Origin: Lathyrus oleraceus
Lineage: Eukaryota > Streptophyta > Magnoliopsida > Fabales > Fabaceae
Assembly (NCBI RefSeq): GCF_024323335.1
Contig: NC_066579.1
Location: forward strand, 3,859,001-3,923,000
Length of the DNA stretch: 64,000 nt
Reading direction: 5' to 3'
The notes beneath the pieces are model-generated. The model was not told the DNA's origin and did no database searches. It was given only the letters and a program-made list of their open reading frames with translations. The stretch's first letter is position 1. Each line of letters opens with the position of its first letter. A program made the translations under genes and the position numbers. Below, one piece after another: positions 10,184 through 23,400 of this stretch.

Positions 10184-11176
10184 TGTTAGCTGGAGATTTC
10201 GACAATTAGGTTGAAGTTCTTTGGAAATATTATGTTTTGGAGAATAATGTAAAAATGGCTTCATCGAACTATTTGTTAAATCCTTTTCTTGGGAGAAAGG
10301 ACCTTTCTGTCGAAGCTTAAGACTTAGAAGATTTTTGGGTTTCCACAAGTTCTCTTCGACAGCGGCGTTTGGTAGATTCGAAGCTTCGAGCGGGAAGAAT
10401 TTGAAATTCAAACGAAGTGGTTTCATCAGGCGAACGCGTGGAAGCATCTGAGACACGCAGTGTTTGAAAATGTTGAACGTGGCAATCATCTGTGTAGAGA
10501 CCGTTAGGGTCGAATTGTTATAAATAGGAGTCTTAGTTTTTAGATTTGGTGTGTTCAAACTGATATACAAAATTCACTAAAAATACTCAAAGTACTGGAG
10601 CGAGAGAAACGAGTCTTTGCTGAAAATGTATGTATGAAGAACACCATGATTACATTTCATGTTATCTTTTTAATGCAAATTACTCAAATTAAATCATTTA
10701 TTGTCTTTATTTCCATTTAAGCCTTCTGTCGAATTGCATTTGTCTTCAAAGTCTTTCATCATTGCTTTTACCTTTACATTTACATTTCGTCAAACCTTTA
10801 TTTCCAGCATCTTTTCAAACTCAAAACCTTTTACTTCAAGTTATTTATCTTTACTTTTGCCAATTGCCTTTGTTATCTTTAAAAAAACCCTTTTTTCAGA
10901 ATTACTGCCATTTATCCTTCATCTTTAAAGTCATAAGCCTTTAGATTTCATTTAAGAGTTTATTGTCGAAGCACCTTTTTCTCCGTACCATTAACGCTAG
11001 ATAAAGAACCTTAACTACCATTCATAAACCAGAAACAAACTTAATCATGAATCAAATCACCATAACACTAGTTCCTGAGACACATGTCCTAGGATCAATC
11101 TAGTCGATCCTGTAAGTTACCAAGATTAATAATATTGGAAGACTAGCGGTTGTTTGTCAGAAATTAATGGTAAACA
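10184..11176 (+). repeat. 3' LTR of the PMD-carrying retrotransposon
   Basis: Starts TGTTAGCTGG after the polypurine tract. TATAAATAGG at 10519-10528 is the promoter, followed by a pyrimidine-rich leader with repeated CTTT/ACATTT runs. The 3' boundary is uncertain: GGTAAACA at about 11169-11176 gives TG...CA and about 1 kb. ORFs inside (e.g. 10701-10944 plus and 10169-10570 minus) are chance frames. Confidence 0.65.
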
Positions 11177-12447
11177 CTATGTCACTGATTTCTCCGATTG
11201 ATTATTTCCATCTTTAAATCATAATTTGTCCTATAAATATAGAGTTTATCTATCATTTTATTTCATCCACAAAATGAGCTTTGATCTCACTTTCACTTCT
11301 CTCTCATTTTCATAAAATCTCTCATTTTTCTCACATATATGCTTCGAGAGTATTCTTGTGTCTAAGTGAGGATCATTATTAGATAAAATGGATTAATTGT
11401 AATTTACCAAGAATGTATTATCTCTTGAGTAAATATTTCTTCTACAATAAGTTGTTTGGTTGTGAGCCAAACCAACAAAACCACTTGTTTGTCTTGGGGG
11501 GATTATCTTAGGAAGTTTTAGTTTGGTTCGAGAGTTTCACCAAGAAGAAAGATCTCTTTTGTTTAGTATAGATCAACCATTAATATTCCCAATATATTTC
11601 TTGAGCTCAACCCGGTTAAAAGCTCCATCGCTTTGATATTAGCCTTTGTAAAATCTCGCATTGGTTCCTGAGTTCATCCTGGTATAAAAGCTCAATTGGT
11701 ACAAGATTAGCTAGTGTAAAATATCTTTTTAGTTCATGGTTAGCCCATGTAAAACCTTGACTCGATTTGGAAGATATCAAACTCAAAACTCCATTTTGGT
11801 TTGGAAGATAGCCAACTAAAAACTCCATCTTGGTTTGAGATCAGCCTGTGGAAAATCTCTGTTTGGTTAACTTTGTTCTTTTTTGGTCAGAAGTTAGCCT
11901 TAAAACGCCATTTCCTTGTATAAGGAGGTTCATGGCCCCGTACTTCTAAAACCTCTCAAGTTTATTGGATACTCTAAATAATATTTCATGGGGACAAAAG
12001 TAGGTCAATTAAGGTCGAACCATTATAAATATCGAGTGTTTCTCTATATCCCTTATCTCTTTATGTTATTTTCTTTCCTTTGGTTTCATATTCTTATTTA
12101 CTTGTTTGGTTTCCAAATGTTTTGAAACTCTGATTTTCCAATTGATTTTGTTTTCAACCAAACTTTTTCAAAACTCCATAATGTCTCCCCGTGTGAATGG
12201 AGTCACATGTCCAACAAATACTTCATTTTATGTTTGGATCCAGTGTTTTTTAGGGAAGGTTCGTGTATGCTCTCCATGCCCCATAACCTATGGCTTGATG
12301 ACATATTTATGACGTCTCTGGTCTCATTCTTATCATAAATATCTTTTCCCTTTAGGCTCACATGATTTCTTTCATGTGGTGACGATACCCGTTTCAACAA
12401 AGTGAGATCCAATTCCATGAATAGTTATGAATGATTTCACCTCTTCC
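11177..12447. repeat. LTR-like noncoding region with imperfect tandem repeats
   Basis: No gene recognised. TATAAATATAG at about 11233 and TATAAATATC at about 12027 are promoter-like. At 11590-11880 an array of ~40-50 bp units repeats phrases such as 'AGCC..TGTAAAAT', 'GGTTTGGAAGATA' and 'AAACTCCAT'. The look is that of a copia (Sirevirus-type) LTR, but no PBS or coding region is attached, so the class is a guess. Confidence 0.4.
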
Positions 12448-13030
12448 TTGGTTCAGATAGTAAAAAAGAGAAAGAATAAACACCAATATTCATGACTAAA
12501 TAAAATATATACAACTCCATAACCAAAAGGAGTATATAAGATTGTAGTTAATTACATATAATTCTAACGCAAGAGGTAGCTAGCAACACATTCTCATGGT
12601 AGCATTGAATAATTTGAAATTAAATGAGATTAATCGGTTCATTCACCACAACCACCCCATCATCCAATTTTCTTCCTTTGATGAAAGTTGGTTGATTCAA
12701 AGAGATAAGTTTATTCGTAACCAAAGACAATTTATCCACCATGTCCCTTGCCATTAGTTTTTTACTGCGACCCCGAATAGAGAGATAAGTCAAAAGTCTC
12801 ATAAGTGAGTAACGAAGTTGTACTTCAGAATAAGGGAGACAATATTTGAGATGAATTTGTAAGGGAATGATGATAGGTGAAAAACAGATCAACAATGATC
12901 CCCATACCAGTCTCGAGAAGATGACATCACTTTTTGAAGAAGAATAAATTGAATTCATCCGAGTTCGGGCTCTTATTTTCAATACATTGAGCCACCACGA
13001 AACCTATCTTAGTGAAGAGAAATTTATTGA
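12448..13030 (-). mobile_element. L1-type LINE fragment, copy A
   Basis: The minus frame 12982-12620 ends with the LINE reverse-transcriptase block NKLISLNQPTFIKGRKL followed by DDGVVVVNE, matching the plant L1 RT motif (NQ.AF.KGR...DGV...NE). The sequence then departs from RT and continues for about 170 bp to 12448, a part shared with copy B at 16036. The catalytic FADD-type motif and all of ORF1 are missing. It is a relic joined to its tail by an internal deletion. Confidence 0.7.
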
Positions 13031-13051
13031 AGTTCGTTGAAGTAATTCAAG

Positions 13052-13414
13052 TGTTGTAACCAGTTACCATGAGTGCGTAACCGATTACAGCATCACCTGG
13101 GATGCTTTCCAGTAGAAGAAAAATGTGTTTTTCGTGGGTGTAACCGGTTACCAGAAATGGTGTAACCGGTTACCACTGAAGCTAAATTAGTTTCTTAGTT
13201 TTTCAGTGCCAGGTGTAATCGGTTACACATTATGGTGTAACCGGTTACAAGCCCGAGTTTTTGTATTTTCTGTTATTATACTTGGTCAAATTGTATAACA
13301 TCTTACCCTCAATTCTCTCTCTCTCTCTCTCTCTCTCAATTATCCTCTTTCACTCTCCACATCCAAAATTTCTCTACCAATGTTTCACCAATCTTGTGGT
13401 TGTTTGTTATAACA
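13052..13414 (+). repeat. Copia 5' LTR with GTAACCGGTTAC palindromes
   Basis: TG...CA ends and the adjoining PBS define it. The inner part holds five copies or near-copies of the 12-bp palindrome GTAACCGGTTAC (at about 13056, 13075, 13140, 13160, 13215-13250). A (CT)n microsatellite follows at about 13314-13337. Confidence 0.7.
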
Positions 13415-13462
13415 TTTGGCATCAAGAGTCTAGTTCAGATCCATAAACACCTAGTGTGAAAC

Positions 13463-14790
13463 ATGAATTCAATTTCTAATGAAAGAATCCATGCAAATTT
13501 ACCCATTCTTGATGCGAACAACTACAAGAAGTGGTTCAAGCAAATGAAGGTGTTGTTTGGTTACCAAGATGTTCTTGAGGTGATCAAGAATGGTGTTACT
13601 CCTTTTGTTCAGAATGCTACTGAAGTGCGGCAAGCAACGCCTAAAGGAGAGAAGAAAAAGGATTACAGAACGGTGTTCTTGATTTATCAATGTGTTGATG
13701 GCGAAAACTTTTAGAAAGTTGGTGATTGAGGTTCATCGAAGAAAGCTTGGGAGATCTTAGAGAAAGCTTATGCAGAGGCTGACAAGGTGAAGGTGGTGAG
13801 GTTACAAACTCACAAACTACAAATAGAATTGATTTAAATGGAGGAAATGGAGACAATCAATGATTTTACAACGAGAATAACTCGGTTGGTGAACCAAGTG
13901 AAGGCATGTGGAGAAGCTATTATGGAGCAGTATGTTACTGCTAAGATCTTGCATTCTTTAACACCAAGATTCGATAACATAGTTGTGGAGATTGAGGATT
14001 CAAAGGATCTTGCAACGATGAGCAAAGAGGAGCTGTAAAGTTCTCTTAAGGCTCATGAGAAAAGGATGAGGGGGAGGAACAATGATAAGGAAAATGTGGA
14101 GAGTATTTTGCAAGCTCATTTCAATGAGAAGGACAAGATATCGAAAGGAAAATGGCCCATGAAAAACAAAGGGAATTTTCAGAATTTTTGTGGAAAAGAG
14201 TCCCAAAATTCAAAGAACTTGACTTGTCAAAGGGGTGAGAGAAGATATAATAAACATGGTGGTCTTGGAAACTTTAGAGGTGAAAGAAAGAGATTTGACA
14301 AAAGCAAATAGCAGTGCTACAAGTGTCAACGGTTCAATCATTTTGCGAAAGAATGCAATGCCAACAAGAAGGAATCTCAAGAGGATGAAGCCAAGGTTGA
14401 AAAAGATGAGTTTGGTGAAGATATAACACTATTGTTCATGATCATGGAAGAGAATTATAGAAGCAAAAAGATGCGGGACAACATTTGCAACAGCTCAAAG
14501 AATGTTAAAAAATTGAGTTGTGGCCGGTTGGATGATACGATTGAACAATTGCGTGAAGAGGAAGATGTTATAATGAGTATCAAATGAGTTCAATTCAGTG
14601 AGGAGTGGTATTTGGACTCAGGTTGTTCAACTCATATGACGGGAAGAAAAAATTAGTTTGTAAAAATTAATCGTGCCATGAAGAACAAAGTAAAGTTTGC
14701 GGATGACACCGCTCTAATGACTAACAGTATCGGTGATGTTTTAACCATAAGAAGAGATGATGGACATTCCTTGATCAACATTGCATTACC
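13463..14790 (+). pseudogene. Copia gag and protease, disrupted
   Basis: Frames starting MNSISNERIHANLPIL form a copia Gag (UBN2/Retrotran_gag type) broken by stops near 13712, 13730 and 13837, and by TAA near 14036. A CCHC zinc knuckle CYKCQRFNHFAKEC lies at about 14314-14355. The protease active-site segment WYLDSGCSTHMTG is at about 14606-14645. After that the frame leads into RT sequence through a deletion, so integrase is missing. Confidence 0.75.
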
Positions 14791-14817
14791 TAACTCAGTT
14801 AACATTGTAGGAACCAA

Positions 14818-15940
14818 ATGGATATAGAGTCCGATGAAAATGGTAATGTAACTAGGAATAAAGCTCGTCTAGTTTCTCAAGGGTACACTCAAGTGGCGGG
14901 TATTGACTTTGATGAGACATTTGCTCCTATGGAACGTCTTGAATCTATCATAATTCTGTTGGGAATATCATCTCTTCTAAGATTCAAGCTATCTCAAATG
15001 GATGTCAAAAGTGATTTCCTAAATGAGTTCTTAAATGAAGAAGTATATGTTGAACAACCCAAACTATTCATTGATACCAATACGCCACAACATGTCTACA
15101 AGCTGAATAAAGCATTATATGGGTTGAAACAAGCTCCAAGAGCTTAGTATGAAAGGCTCACTGAATTCCTCACTACAAATGGCTATAACATATGAGGTAT
15201 TTACAATACTCTTTTTATCAAGAAGGAAGAAGGAAAACTTATGATTGCCCAAATTTATGTGGATAAAATTGTCTTTGGCGGAATATCAAGAAATATGGTG
15301 GATCATTATGTTCAACAAATAAAGTCTGAATTTGAAATGACATTGGTAGGTGAACTCAGTTACTTCCTTGGATTCCAAGTCATCAAATAAAAGAATGAAT
15401 ATTTGTATCCCATAGTATATATTCCAAGAATATTCTTAAGAAATTTTGGCTTAAAGTGCAAGACACAAGCATACACCATCTATAACTCACGTCAAGCAGC
15501 CTAAGGATGATCAGGGAACATATGTGGATCAGAGTCTTTATAGAAGCATGATTGGAAGCCTTTTATACCTCACAACAAGTCTCTCATAATCACTTCCTCG
15601 CAAGGTGTTTGTGCTCATTATCAAGCCAAGCCAAAAGTTAGTCATCTCACTCAAGATAAAAGGACCATCAAGTACATAAATGGTACAAGTGATTATGGCA
15701 TTCTGTATTATCATGAGACTAATGACATTATAGTTTGATATTGTGATAGTGATTGGTCAGGAAATGCTAAGGATAGTAAGAGCGTCTATGATGGATGTTT
15801 CTTCCTAGGAAACAACCTGATTTCATGGTTTAGCAAGAAAAAAAATTATGTATCTTTATCCACTGCAGAAGTTGAATATATTGCTACAGACAACAGTTGA
15901 ATCAATTACTTTGGAGCTGAATATATTTTTCTTTTATTCT
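14818..15940 (+). pseudogene. Copia reverse transcriptase and RNase H remnant
   Basis: An open stretch at 14818-15147 carries RT blocks NKARLVSQGYTQ, DFDETFAP, QMDVKSDFLN and [14 protein letters not shown]. Downstream the YVDD-box position reads YVDKIVFGG (second catalytic Asp lost). RNase H blocks SDWSGNAKDSKS and SLSTAEVEYIA follow to about 15900. Several stops interrupt it. The substitution in the catalytic box alone would abolish polymerase activity. Confidence 0.75.
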
Positions 15941-16035
15941 TACATGGTTCTCTCTTTTGGAGACGAGATCAATTTTAACCAACCGTGATCTAGTTACATG
16001 GGTAGTTAGATTGATAGACTGATTCCATCTTTGCC

Positions 16036-16760
16036 TTGGTTCAGATAGGAACAAAGAGTAAGAATAAACATCGATATTCATTGACTAACTAAAATATATT
16101 AAAGCTCGTGACTAAAAGGAATAAATAAGTGTATACTTATTTAAATCTAATTCCAACATAAGAGGTAGCTAACAACACATTGTCATGGTAGCATTTAATA
16201 ATTTGAAAAAGAATGAGATCAATCGTTTGATTCATCGCAACCATCCCAATAGTCAATTGTCTTTATTTGATGCAGGTTGGTTGGTTCAAAGAGATAAGTT
16301 TATCGAACCGAAGATGATTTAGAAACCAAGTCCCTCGCCATCGATTTTTACCAGGACCCGAACAAAGAGATAGGTCGGACGTCTCCTAGGTGGGTAGGGA
16401 ATTTGACTTTAGAATAAGGGCAACACTATAAGAGGTTAACTTTCAAGGGAAGGATGGTAGCAAAAAATATATTAATGATGATCCCCACATCAACCGTGAG
16501 AAGATGCCATAACTTTTTTAAAAAGCTTCAATTGAATCCATAAAAGTTCAGGTCTTATTTCCAATACATTGAGCCATCACTAAATCTATCTTTGTGAAAT
16601 GAAATTGAGATGAAAACACATGACTATCTTTGAAAGGGATAGATGAAATCCCAAACCTATCTAGAGTGGGCTTATCAAAAAGAATTTCATAAACTTATTA
16701 GAGAAGTACTTTATCACCTCCTCCCTAACATTAGACACCTTCTTCATCCAACTTTCTTCG
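16036..16760 (-). mobile_element. L1-type LINE fragment, copy B
   Basis: Homologous to 12448-13030 along its first ~560 bp in the same orientation. It extends further 5' (up to 16760) with typical LINE RT upstream sequence (PTLDRFG, IGNKT). It shares with copy A the same junction after NQPT.IK and the same tail. Both end at TTGGTTCAGATAG. The space between B and the CYP72A stop (16761-16923) holds no feature except the gene's presumed 3' UTR. Confidence 0.65.
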
Positions 16761-16923
16761 AGACATAGTAATATATTTATGAAATATAATCTAAAAAGTT
16801 TCTATTTATATTTATGGGAAAGAAAACAAGATGCCTCGTAATTTAAAATTACAATATGACATTTGTGAACATTCTTACTAGATAATAGAATTCACACTTC
16901 CTCATCGTACTATGATTCAGTTT

Positions 16924-17395
16924 TTATGTCTCCACTTTACGTATAACAATTTGAGCACCATACTGTGGTTGAAGAGTAATCATGGTGGATGGAGCATGAG
17001 CATAGGTTGGTGAAAGTTCAAATGAGAAATGTTGCAAAATCGTTGCTATTCCCATCTTTGCTTCCATCATTGCAAAGTTTTGTCCAATGCAAATTCTAGG
17101 ACCCCCTCCAAATGGAAAAAATGAATATCTTCCATTCGTTGCTTTCAAAACACCTTCAGAAAATCTTTCAGGATTGAATTCCTTAGCGTCATCTCCCCAG
17201 AGTTCGCAATCATGATGAAGAAAAAGAATTGGTAAGAAAACTTCCACTCCAGCGGGTAATATTAAGTTTTCAAGTTTAACATCTTTCTCAATCTGTCGAA
17301 CAAGGCCAACTACAGGAGGATATAACCTAAGAACCTCAAATAAAATCATGGTAACCTGTCACAAAAAATATTCTTAGTTAATAATAATAATAATA

Positions 17396-17428
<33 letters not shown>

Positions 17429-20400
17429 TACTTACGATCTTCAAATTATTTAGGCCATCAAAATCTGGATTTTTGTTTCCAAAGATTTGTAACACCTCCT
17501 CTCTTGCACGTTGTTGCCAATTAGGGTACCTACTCAATAATATCATTGTCCAAACAAGTAAAACTGAAGTAGTCTCTTGTCCTGCAAAGTAGAACAATTT
17601 GCATTCATCCACTACATCATCAAGAGTCAGTCCTACATTCTTGTTGTGTGTATTTTCTCCAATTTCCTTGTCATTTGACTCCAGAAGAATACTCAATAAA
17701 TCATTTGTAGTAGATTCACCCAGTGCTTTCTCTCTCTTGTTAATGATATCTTTAAGAGAAGATTGTATATCTCTGTCAATTTTCTCCATATTTCTATGGA
17801 CACTAGTAGGTACAAACCTATAAACATAAATGTTGAAATAAAGCTTAGAAAAAATAAAAAAAGACCAACTAAGTAAGTGAATGATATGAAAAGGTTTCAC
17901 TATACCTCCACAAAGGAATGAAAGATTTCACTATATCTTTCATTATAAGTTCAGCTAGCTCTCTTTGAAGTTGAAATATTCTTTTTCCTTCTTCATAACT
18001 ACTTCCAAACGCGGTTCGAGAAATAGCATCACTAGCCAAGTTTTGAAGAGAAGGCCATATGTCTATCTCACACGATTCATTTGAAGACAACAATTCCTCC
18101 CATTTGCTTATCAGATCGTTGCAACTTTTCAAGAAAGATGGTGTCATAATCTGTAGTGTAATCATGAAAAAAATGTAATATGAAAAACTGATATGCATAT
18201 TTCAAAGCATATAGTGACTTGAAAATAACACAGATTTGTTTCTAACTTCCACGCGCACACACGTTGAGATACCTTTAGTTTTTCTATTTGGAAAGCAGGG
18301 TTGATTAGCCTTCTATGCTTGCTCCACTTTTCTCCTTCAAGGCTAGCTAGACCACTAACTAGTGACTTGAAAATTTTATTATTTCTCCTTGGGAATTCAG
18401 AGATCTTGTTCAATACATCTTTTATTTGCTCAGGTTTTGTGAGAGTCACCCTTGGCTTTGCTCCGAACCAAATATAAGAATTCTTCCCTGCATATAAGTA
18501 GTAGTTCTATAATTAGGTGTTAGAGAGTTATTCTAGGATGAACCTCTTATTCATCGTCATTATATTTGGTTCAAAATTCAATAAGTTACAAAAGTGTAGT
18601 TGCAAGCATCAACAAAACTATATAATACTAATAACCACTTTTGGAAGTAAAGCGTGCAGAGCCTAAAAGATCAAACAATGCATTATAGGTATTAGTAGAA
18701 GAAAAAGACTAAATTTTATGTGACTTTCGGAAACTACACGAGCAACAAATCTAGGTGTATTTTTATTGCGAATTTCAAAATCACACATATGATGGACATG
18801 TTTGACTATTTGAAAATTAACATGGCCTATCGTGTAATGCCAAAGAGACATATCATCAAATGATGCACAGCCACCTAAACCATATTACGATAAACAAGGG
18901 AAACTAAGCCATATGAACTTGAAAGTTCCAACAGAATATGAGGGAAGAAATACAAGCCATTATTAGCATCAAAACTCTTTCAAGAATAACTTGATTAGAA
19001 ACATGAGATTAGGGACACGAAGACAAACAAGAAGTTCCTCGTTAGCGTGGAACTAAAAATTGACAGCATTGTCTTCGGTAAACTTTGAAAACAGACAAGA
19101 ACTTCCTCGTTATCTCAATGACATGAAGAATTTTTTTTAAGTATCAGTTTAGTATTAGGTGCATTTGTGAACTGAAACATGATAAGCCAAAATTTTGGCC
19201 TTACTTATTTGCACTTTATCATTTTTTAAATAGACAGCCTTGTATAAGGTGGTGAGACGTACTTAAATCTTAAAATAATGTTCTTAAGTTCGTTTAATTA
19301 ACTTGACAACATCATAGTCTTGGGTTTGTAAGCTCTCTCTAAATCTAATATTCCAAATATTGAGTTTTGTAAGCATCTCCTAAATCCTATCCAAGTTAAT
19401 TAAATTTATTTTGATATAATAATGTTCAGATGGAAAGAAATATCAAAATAATTAGTATACAAGTAAATAAAAGCATTCAAAAATACTTTTATCCTCTTAA
19501 ATACTCTCATGAATTTCTCCCCCTTTCGTCATCAACAAAAAGATAATAAATATAGAAACTGATGACTGATAAGCATTTGTACCACAAATTTTAAGATGGT
19601 CAAAATAAGACCTTGGCAATATGGTTTTTCAAGGAATAGTAATCAAATAGGCACAAGACTCAAAGAACACAGTCTTCAAAATAGAAAAGGTTTGTCTTAA
19701 ACATACCTCTATAAGATCGGATGTAACCAAGACACGTAACTCTAAGGTTTCTCTTTATAGACACAAGAATAGACAAAAGAAAGACATTCAAGGCAGACAA
19801 GAGAGATTTTACAAAAGAGATACATAATTTGATGATAAGGGAAGCAAGAAGAAGAAGAAGAAGGTGGTTGAGGAATTAGCAAATAATCAGAGATTCACAA
19901 CTACGGAAGAAGAAGGCATGTATGATGGAGTCTCTGAAGAGGGCAAGATTCATGATGCAGATCTAAAAACTCTCATAGAGAAAGAGAAGAAGTGAAATGA
20001 TCAAATTTGAAAAAATTATGTAATTGTTTTTAGGATCAGATCATATAATGTATTATGAATGAAATTTACATCTTTTTCCAATAGTCACAACCTTTCTTTG
20101 AAATCCTTTAATAATGGTAATGTTTTTCAATTAGTCAGTAAGAAAGACAATAAATACAAAACATAGAAAGCATCACAAAGAATAAACACAAATAAAGAAC
20201 CTTTCCTTAAAAACATATAAGTTACAGAACATAAACAGTACATAAAGACAATCATAACAACTAAACAGATAAAGATCCATCCACTGACTCCACATTAACC
20301 TCAAATGGGTCAACAGCTTTCAAAGCTTCTGTTAGCTTCAACTTGTCACCCCATATTTGTGAAGAAACCTCAACCATAGTTTTCTCAACTCCTTATTGAA

Positions 20401-23400
20401 TGAAGAGTTCAGAAAGAACCCTTCCATAGGGAATGAAATGTGACTTTCCCTCGTGAAAGGATGTCAGATTCCTTTTCAGATAATCAAACATAACTTGTGG
20501 AAGGTTGATCTTCAAATCTGAGTTGAGAAGAAGCAGAAAAGATTTTTCATCAATATCTAAGGAGTCCAGATTCTTATTCTTTGGCAAAAGGTTTCAGATC
20601 AAAATTTGATATCAGACTAATGCCTTGGAGTTAAGATTAGATACTTTATATAGGTCAGATAGATCATCAAAGATAAGATGAGGTGACAAATAAGATTCCC
20701 AAAAGAGCATATCTAGAACCACAACTTTATCCTCACAGTTTATTGTATTAGTAATAGAGATGTGGATGATAGTGATAGGAACACTAGATACAACGGAAAG
20801 AATAGTATATTCTTGATTTAGTTCTTTGATGGATGCATTTACCCATAATTCCTTGATTAGGTTATGGTAACTATGACCATAAAGCATATTAAAGAAATTA
20901 TCTCAATCATTCTGAGAGACAGTGCTATGAAAATCAAAGCCATGAGTCATCATCTCTTCAAAATCACCAGGTCCTTCAATGACTACTACGAAATGGTTTC
21001 CCATTCCAAGATTAGATATAGAGACCATCTTAGATTGGAAATAACTTGAAAATAAAGAAGGTAGAAAACAAAATAAAATAAGCTGAAGGATGTTTCCAAA
21101 CATATAGACAATGATTTGTCAGAAAGATGAGAGACAATTGTCGTTGCTTTAAGACCATTCAAAGATAATCTTTAGGAAACAAAACACTAAAAAACAAGTA
21201 AGAAACAAGTAAGAAACCAGGAGGTGATTACAAAGGAGCATATTCTCAGAATCAAAAAGGTTTCACATCATTACTCAACAGTCTTTACCCAAACAGCCAT
21301 TGTGCAAGATAATTATCAGATATGTAAATTCTATCAGCAAATAATCCACTTCCAGAGTGTCAGAATCTATTATTTTTCAGAAGTCACTTTTCATCAGAGG
21401 CAGTTTCCTAGACTCTTATTGAAGTTGCTTCTAAGAAACATCAGAATTTGATACTCTAATCAGAAACAAGCATTATTCTTCAATATAGACCATGCTCAGA
21501 TTTTGTTTGCTAAAATCAAATCTTTTAATAGCTAAGGGTTTTGTAAATATGTGATCCCATTGATTATCAGTATCAATGAATTGAATATCTATAACTCCCT
21601 TCTGAACATAGTCTCTAATGAAATGATGTTTAATTTCAATATGTTTGGTTCTAGAGTGTTGAATTGGATTCTCTATTATATAAATAGCAGCGGTATTATC
21701 ATAGAAGATAGGGATATTGTTTCCACAAATCTGATAATCCTCTAGTTGATATTTCATCCAGAGTAGGTGTATGCAACATTTAACAACAGATATGTATTAT
21801 GCTTCTAGTGTAGAGAGAGACATAGTTGTTTGTCTCTAGCTAGCCCAGGATATTAGGTTTCACCTATGAATTGACAGTTTCCACTAGTGGATTTTCTCTC
21901 AATTCTATCCTCGACATAGTTAGCATCACAGAATCCAACTAGCTTATAATCTAGGGATTTTTTATAAATAATTCTCATATTTATTATTCCTTTTAGAGAC
22001 CTAAAGATTCTCTTAATAATAGTTAATTGAGTTTCTCTAATATCTGATTGAAACCTTGCACATAGACACACATTGAACAATAAATTAGTCTAGAATCTAT
22101 GAGGTAAGAAAAATAACCGATCATACATCTGTATAGCTTCTGATCCACCTTGGAGCTATTGTCCTCCTTGTTCAGACTACATATTGTATGCATAGGAGTT
22201 TTCATAATCTTGCATTCTTCAAGATTAAACTTCTTCAAACGCTCATTTGAGTACTTGGACTGATGAACGTAAGTTCCATCTTTGCTTTAATTGATTTGGA
22301 TTCCCGTGAAGAATTTCAATGCTCCTATCATGCTCATCTCGAATTCAACATGCATAGTCTTAGAAAATTCTTTGCACATAGAGGCATTAGTGGAACCAAA
22401 CAATATTTTATCCACATAAATTTGGACAATTAAGATTTCCTTATTCAAAGTCTTTCTAAACAGTGTAGTGTCAACTTGACCCTTTTCAAAACCATTTTCC
22501 CACAAGAAATTACTCAATCACTCATACAAAGTTCTAGGAGCTTGTTTGAGTCCATAAAGTAATTTCTTGATTTTAAACACGAAATCTGGATGGACTGAGT
22601 CCTCAAACTCATGGGGTTGTTTGACATACACCTCTTCAAAAATGACTCTATTTGGGAAGGCACTCTTAATGTCCATCTGATATAAAATAATATCATGGTT
22701 AATAACATATGAGATAAGTAGTTTGATTGCCACAAACCTTACCACAGGAGCAAAGGTTTCAGAGAAATCTATACCTTCCTGCTGAATGTAGCCTTGAGCT
22801 ACCAGTCGAGCCTTATTCCTTACCACTTCTCCTTGCTCATTCAGCTTGTTTTTGAACACTCATTTTGTTCCAATAATGTTCTTCTGACTTGGTCTTGGAA
22901 CCAGGACCCAAACATCATTTATCTGGAACTAGTTTAGTTATTCTTGCATAGCCACAATCCATACACCATCTGATAAAGCTTCATCAACAAAAGTTGGATC
23001 CATCAAGGAAATAAATCCTAGCATACAATAATCATCTTTGAAAGTTGATCTAGTTCTTAAGGGATCATTTTTATTTAGAATGATTAGATCTTCTGGATGG
23101 GAATCCTTATATTTGAATGACTTCTTGGGTTGAGTAGAAACTTCTGAACTATCTTGGGCTTTTTCAGAGTTTGCATCTTCTGGGTGAGCTTCAGAGATAA
23201 GAACAGTTTCATGGGGGGTTGAATTGTGTATAATAAAAACGGTTCGCTTCTGATAAGCAACTTCAGAATCTGAACAAAGTTTAGAGTCTGATATCAGAAT
23301 CTATGATAGTAGTGGAAATAATATGAATCAAAAGCAATAAGCAAAGCAACACAAAAAGTTTATCTTTGTTCATCTCCTCAATTGAGAGTAGTTCAGTCCC

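Larger units (their letters stand above)
6963..11176 (+). mobile_element. 3' part of a second LTR retrotransposon (probably Tat) carrying antisense PMD gene
   Basis: A polypurine tract (ATTGGGGGCAATT, 10171-10183) precedes TGTTAGCTGG at 10184 in plus orientation, which marks a 3' LTR. Between the left border (the Ogre insertion at 6962) and this LTR lies only a minus-strand PMD pseudogene with its own TATA box. Published surveys report that many Tat-lineage elements carry extra ORFs, some antisense and some related to DNA-transposon domains. That fits, but pol is not in the window, so the lineage is inferred. Confidence 0.6.
13052..15940 (+). mobile_element. Truncated Ty1/copia retrotransposon
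   Basis: 5' LTR 13052-13414 (short inverted termini TGTTGTAAC / GTTATAACA), PBS-like TGGCATCAAGAG at 13417, gag, protease, then a deletion to RT and RNase H. No 3' LTR or polypurine tract is found before the LINE copy at 16036, so the 3' end is lost. Several stops and frame changes make it inactive. Confidence 0.8.
19500..23290 (-). mobile_element. Sirevirus-like copia element, internal part, in CYP72A intron 1
   Basis: On the minus strand: pol (23280-21473), an env-like ORF (21028-20261), then a polypurine stretch GACGAAAGGGGGAGAAATTC at about 19535-19517. The order pol, env-like, PPT is diagnostic of Sireviruses (SIRE1/Maximus). Gag, protease and most of integrase are missing. The run 19150-20260 is noncoding AT-rich element DNA with no gene seen. 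Confidence 0.7.

Noticed and set aside
9786..10928. ORFs on both strands around the second LTR
   Set aside because: Pyrimidine-rich leader and promoter sequence; low-complexity translations without conservation.
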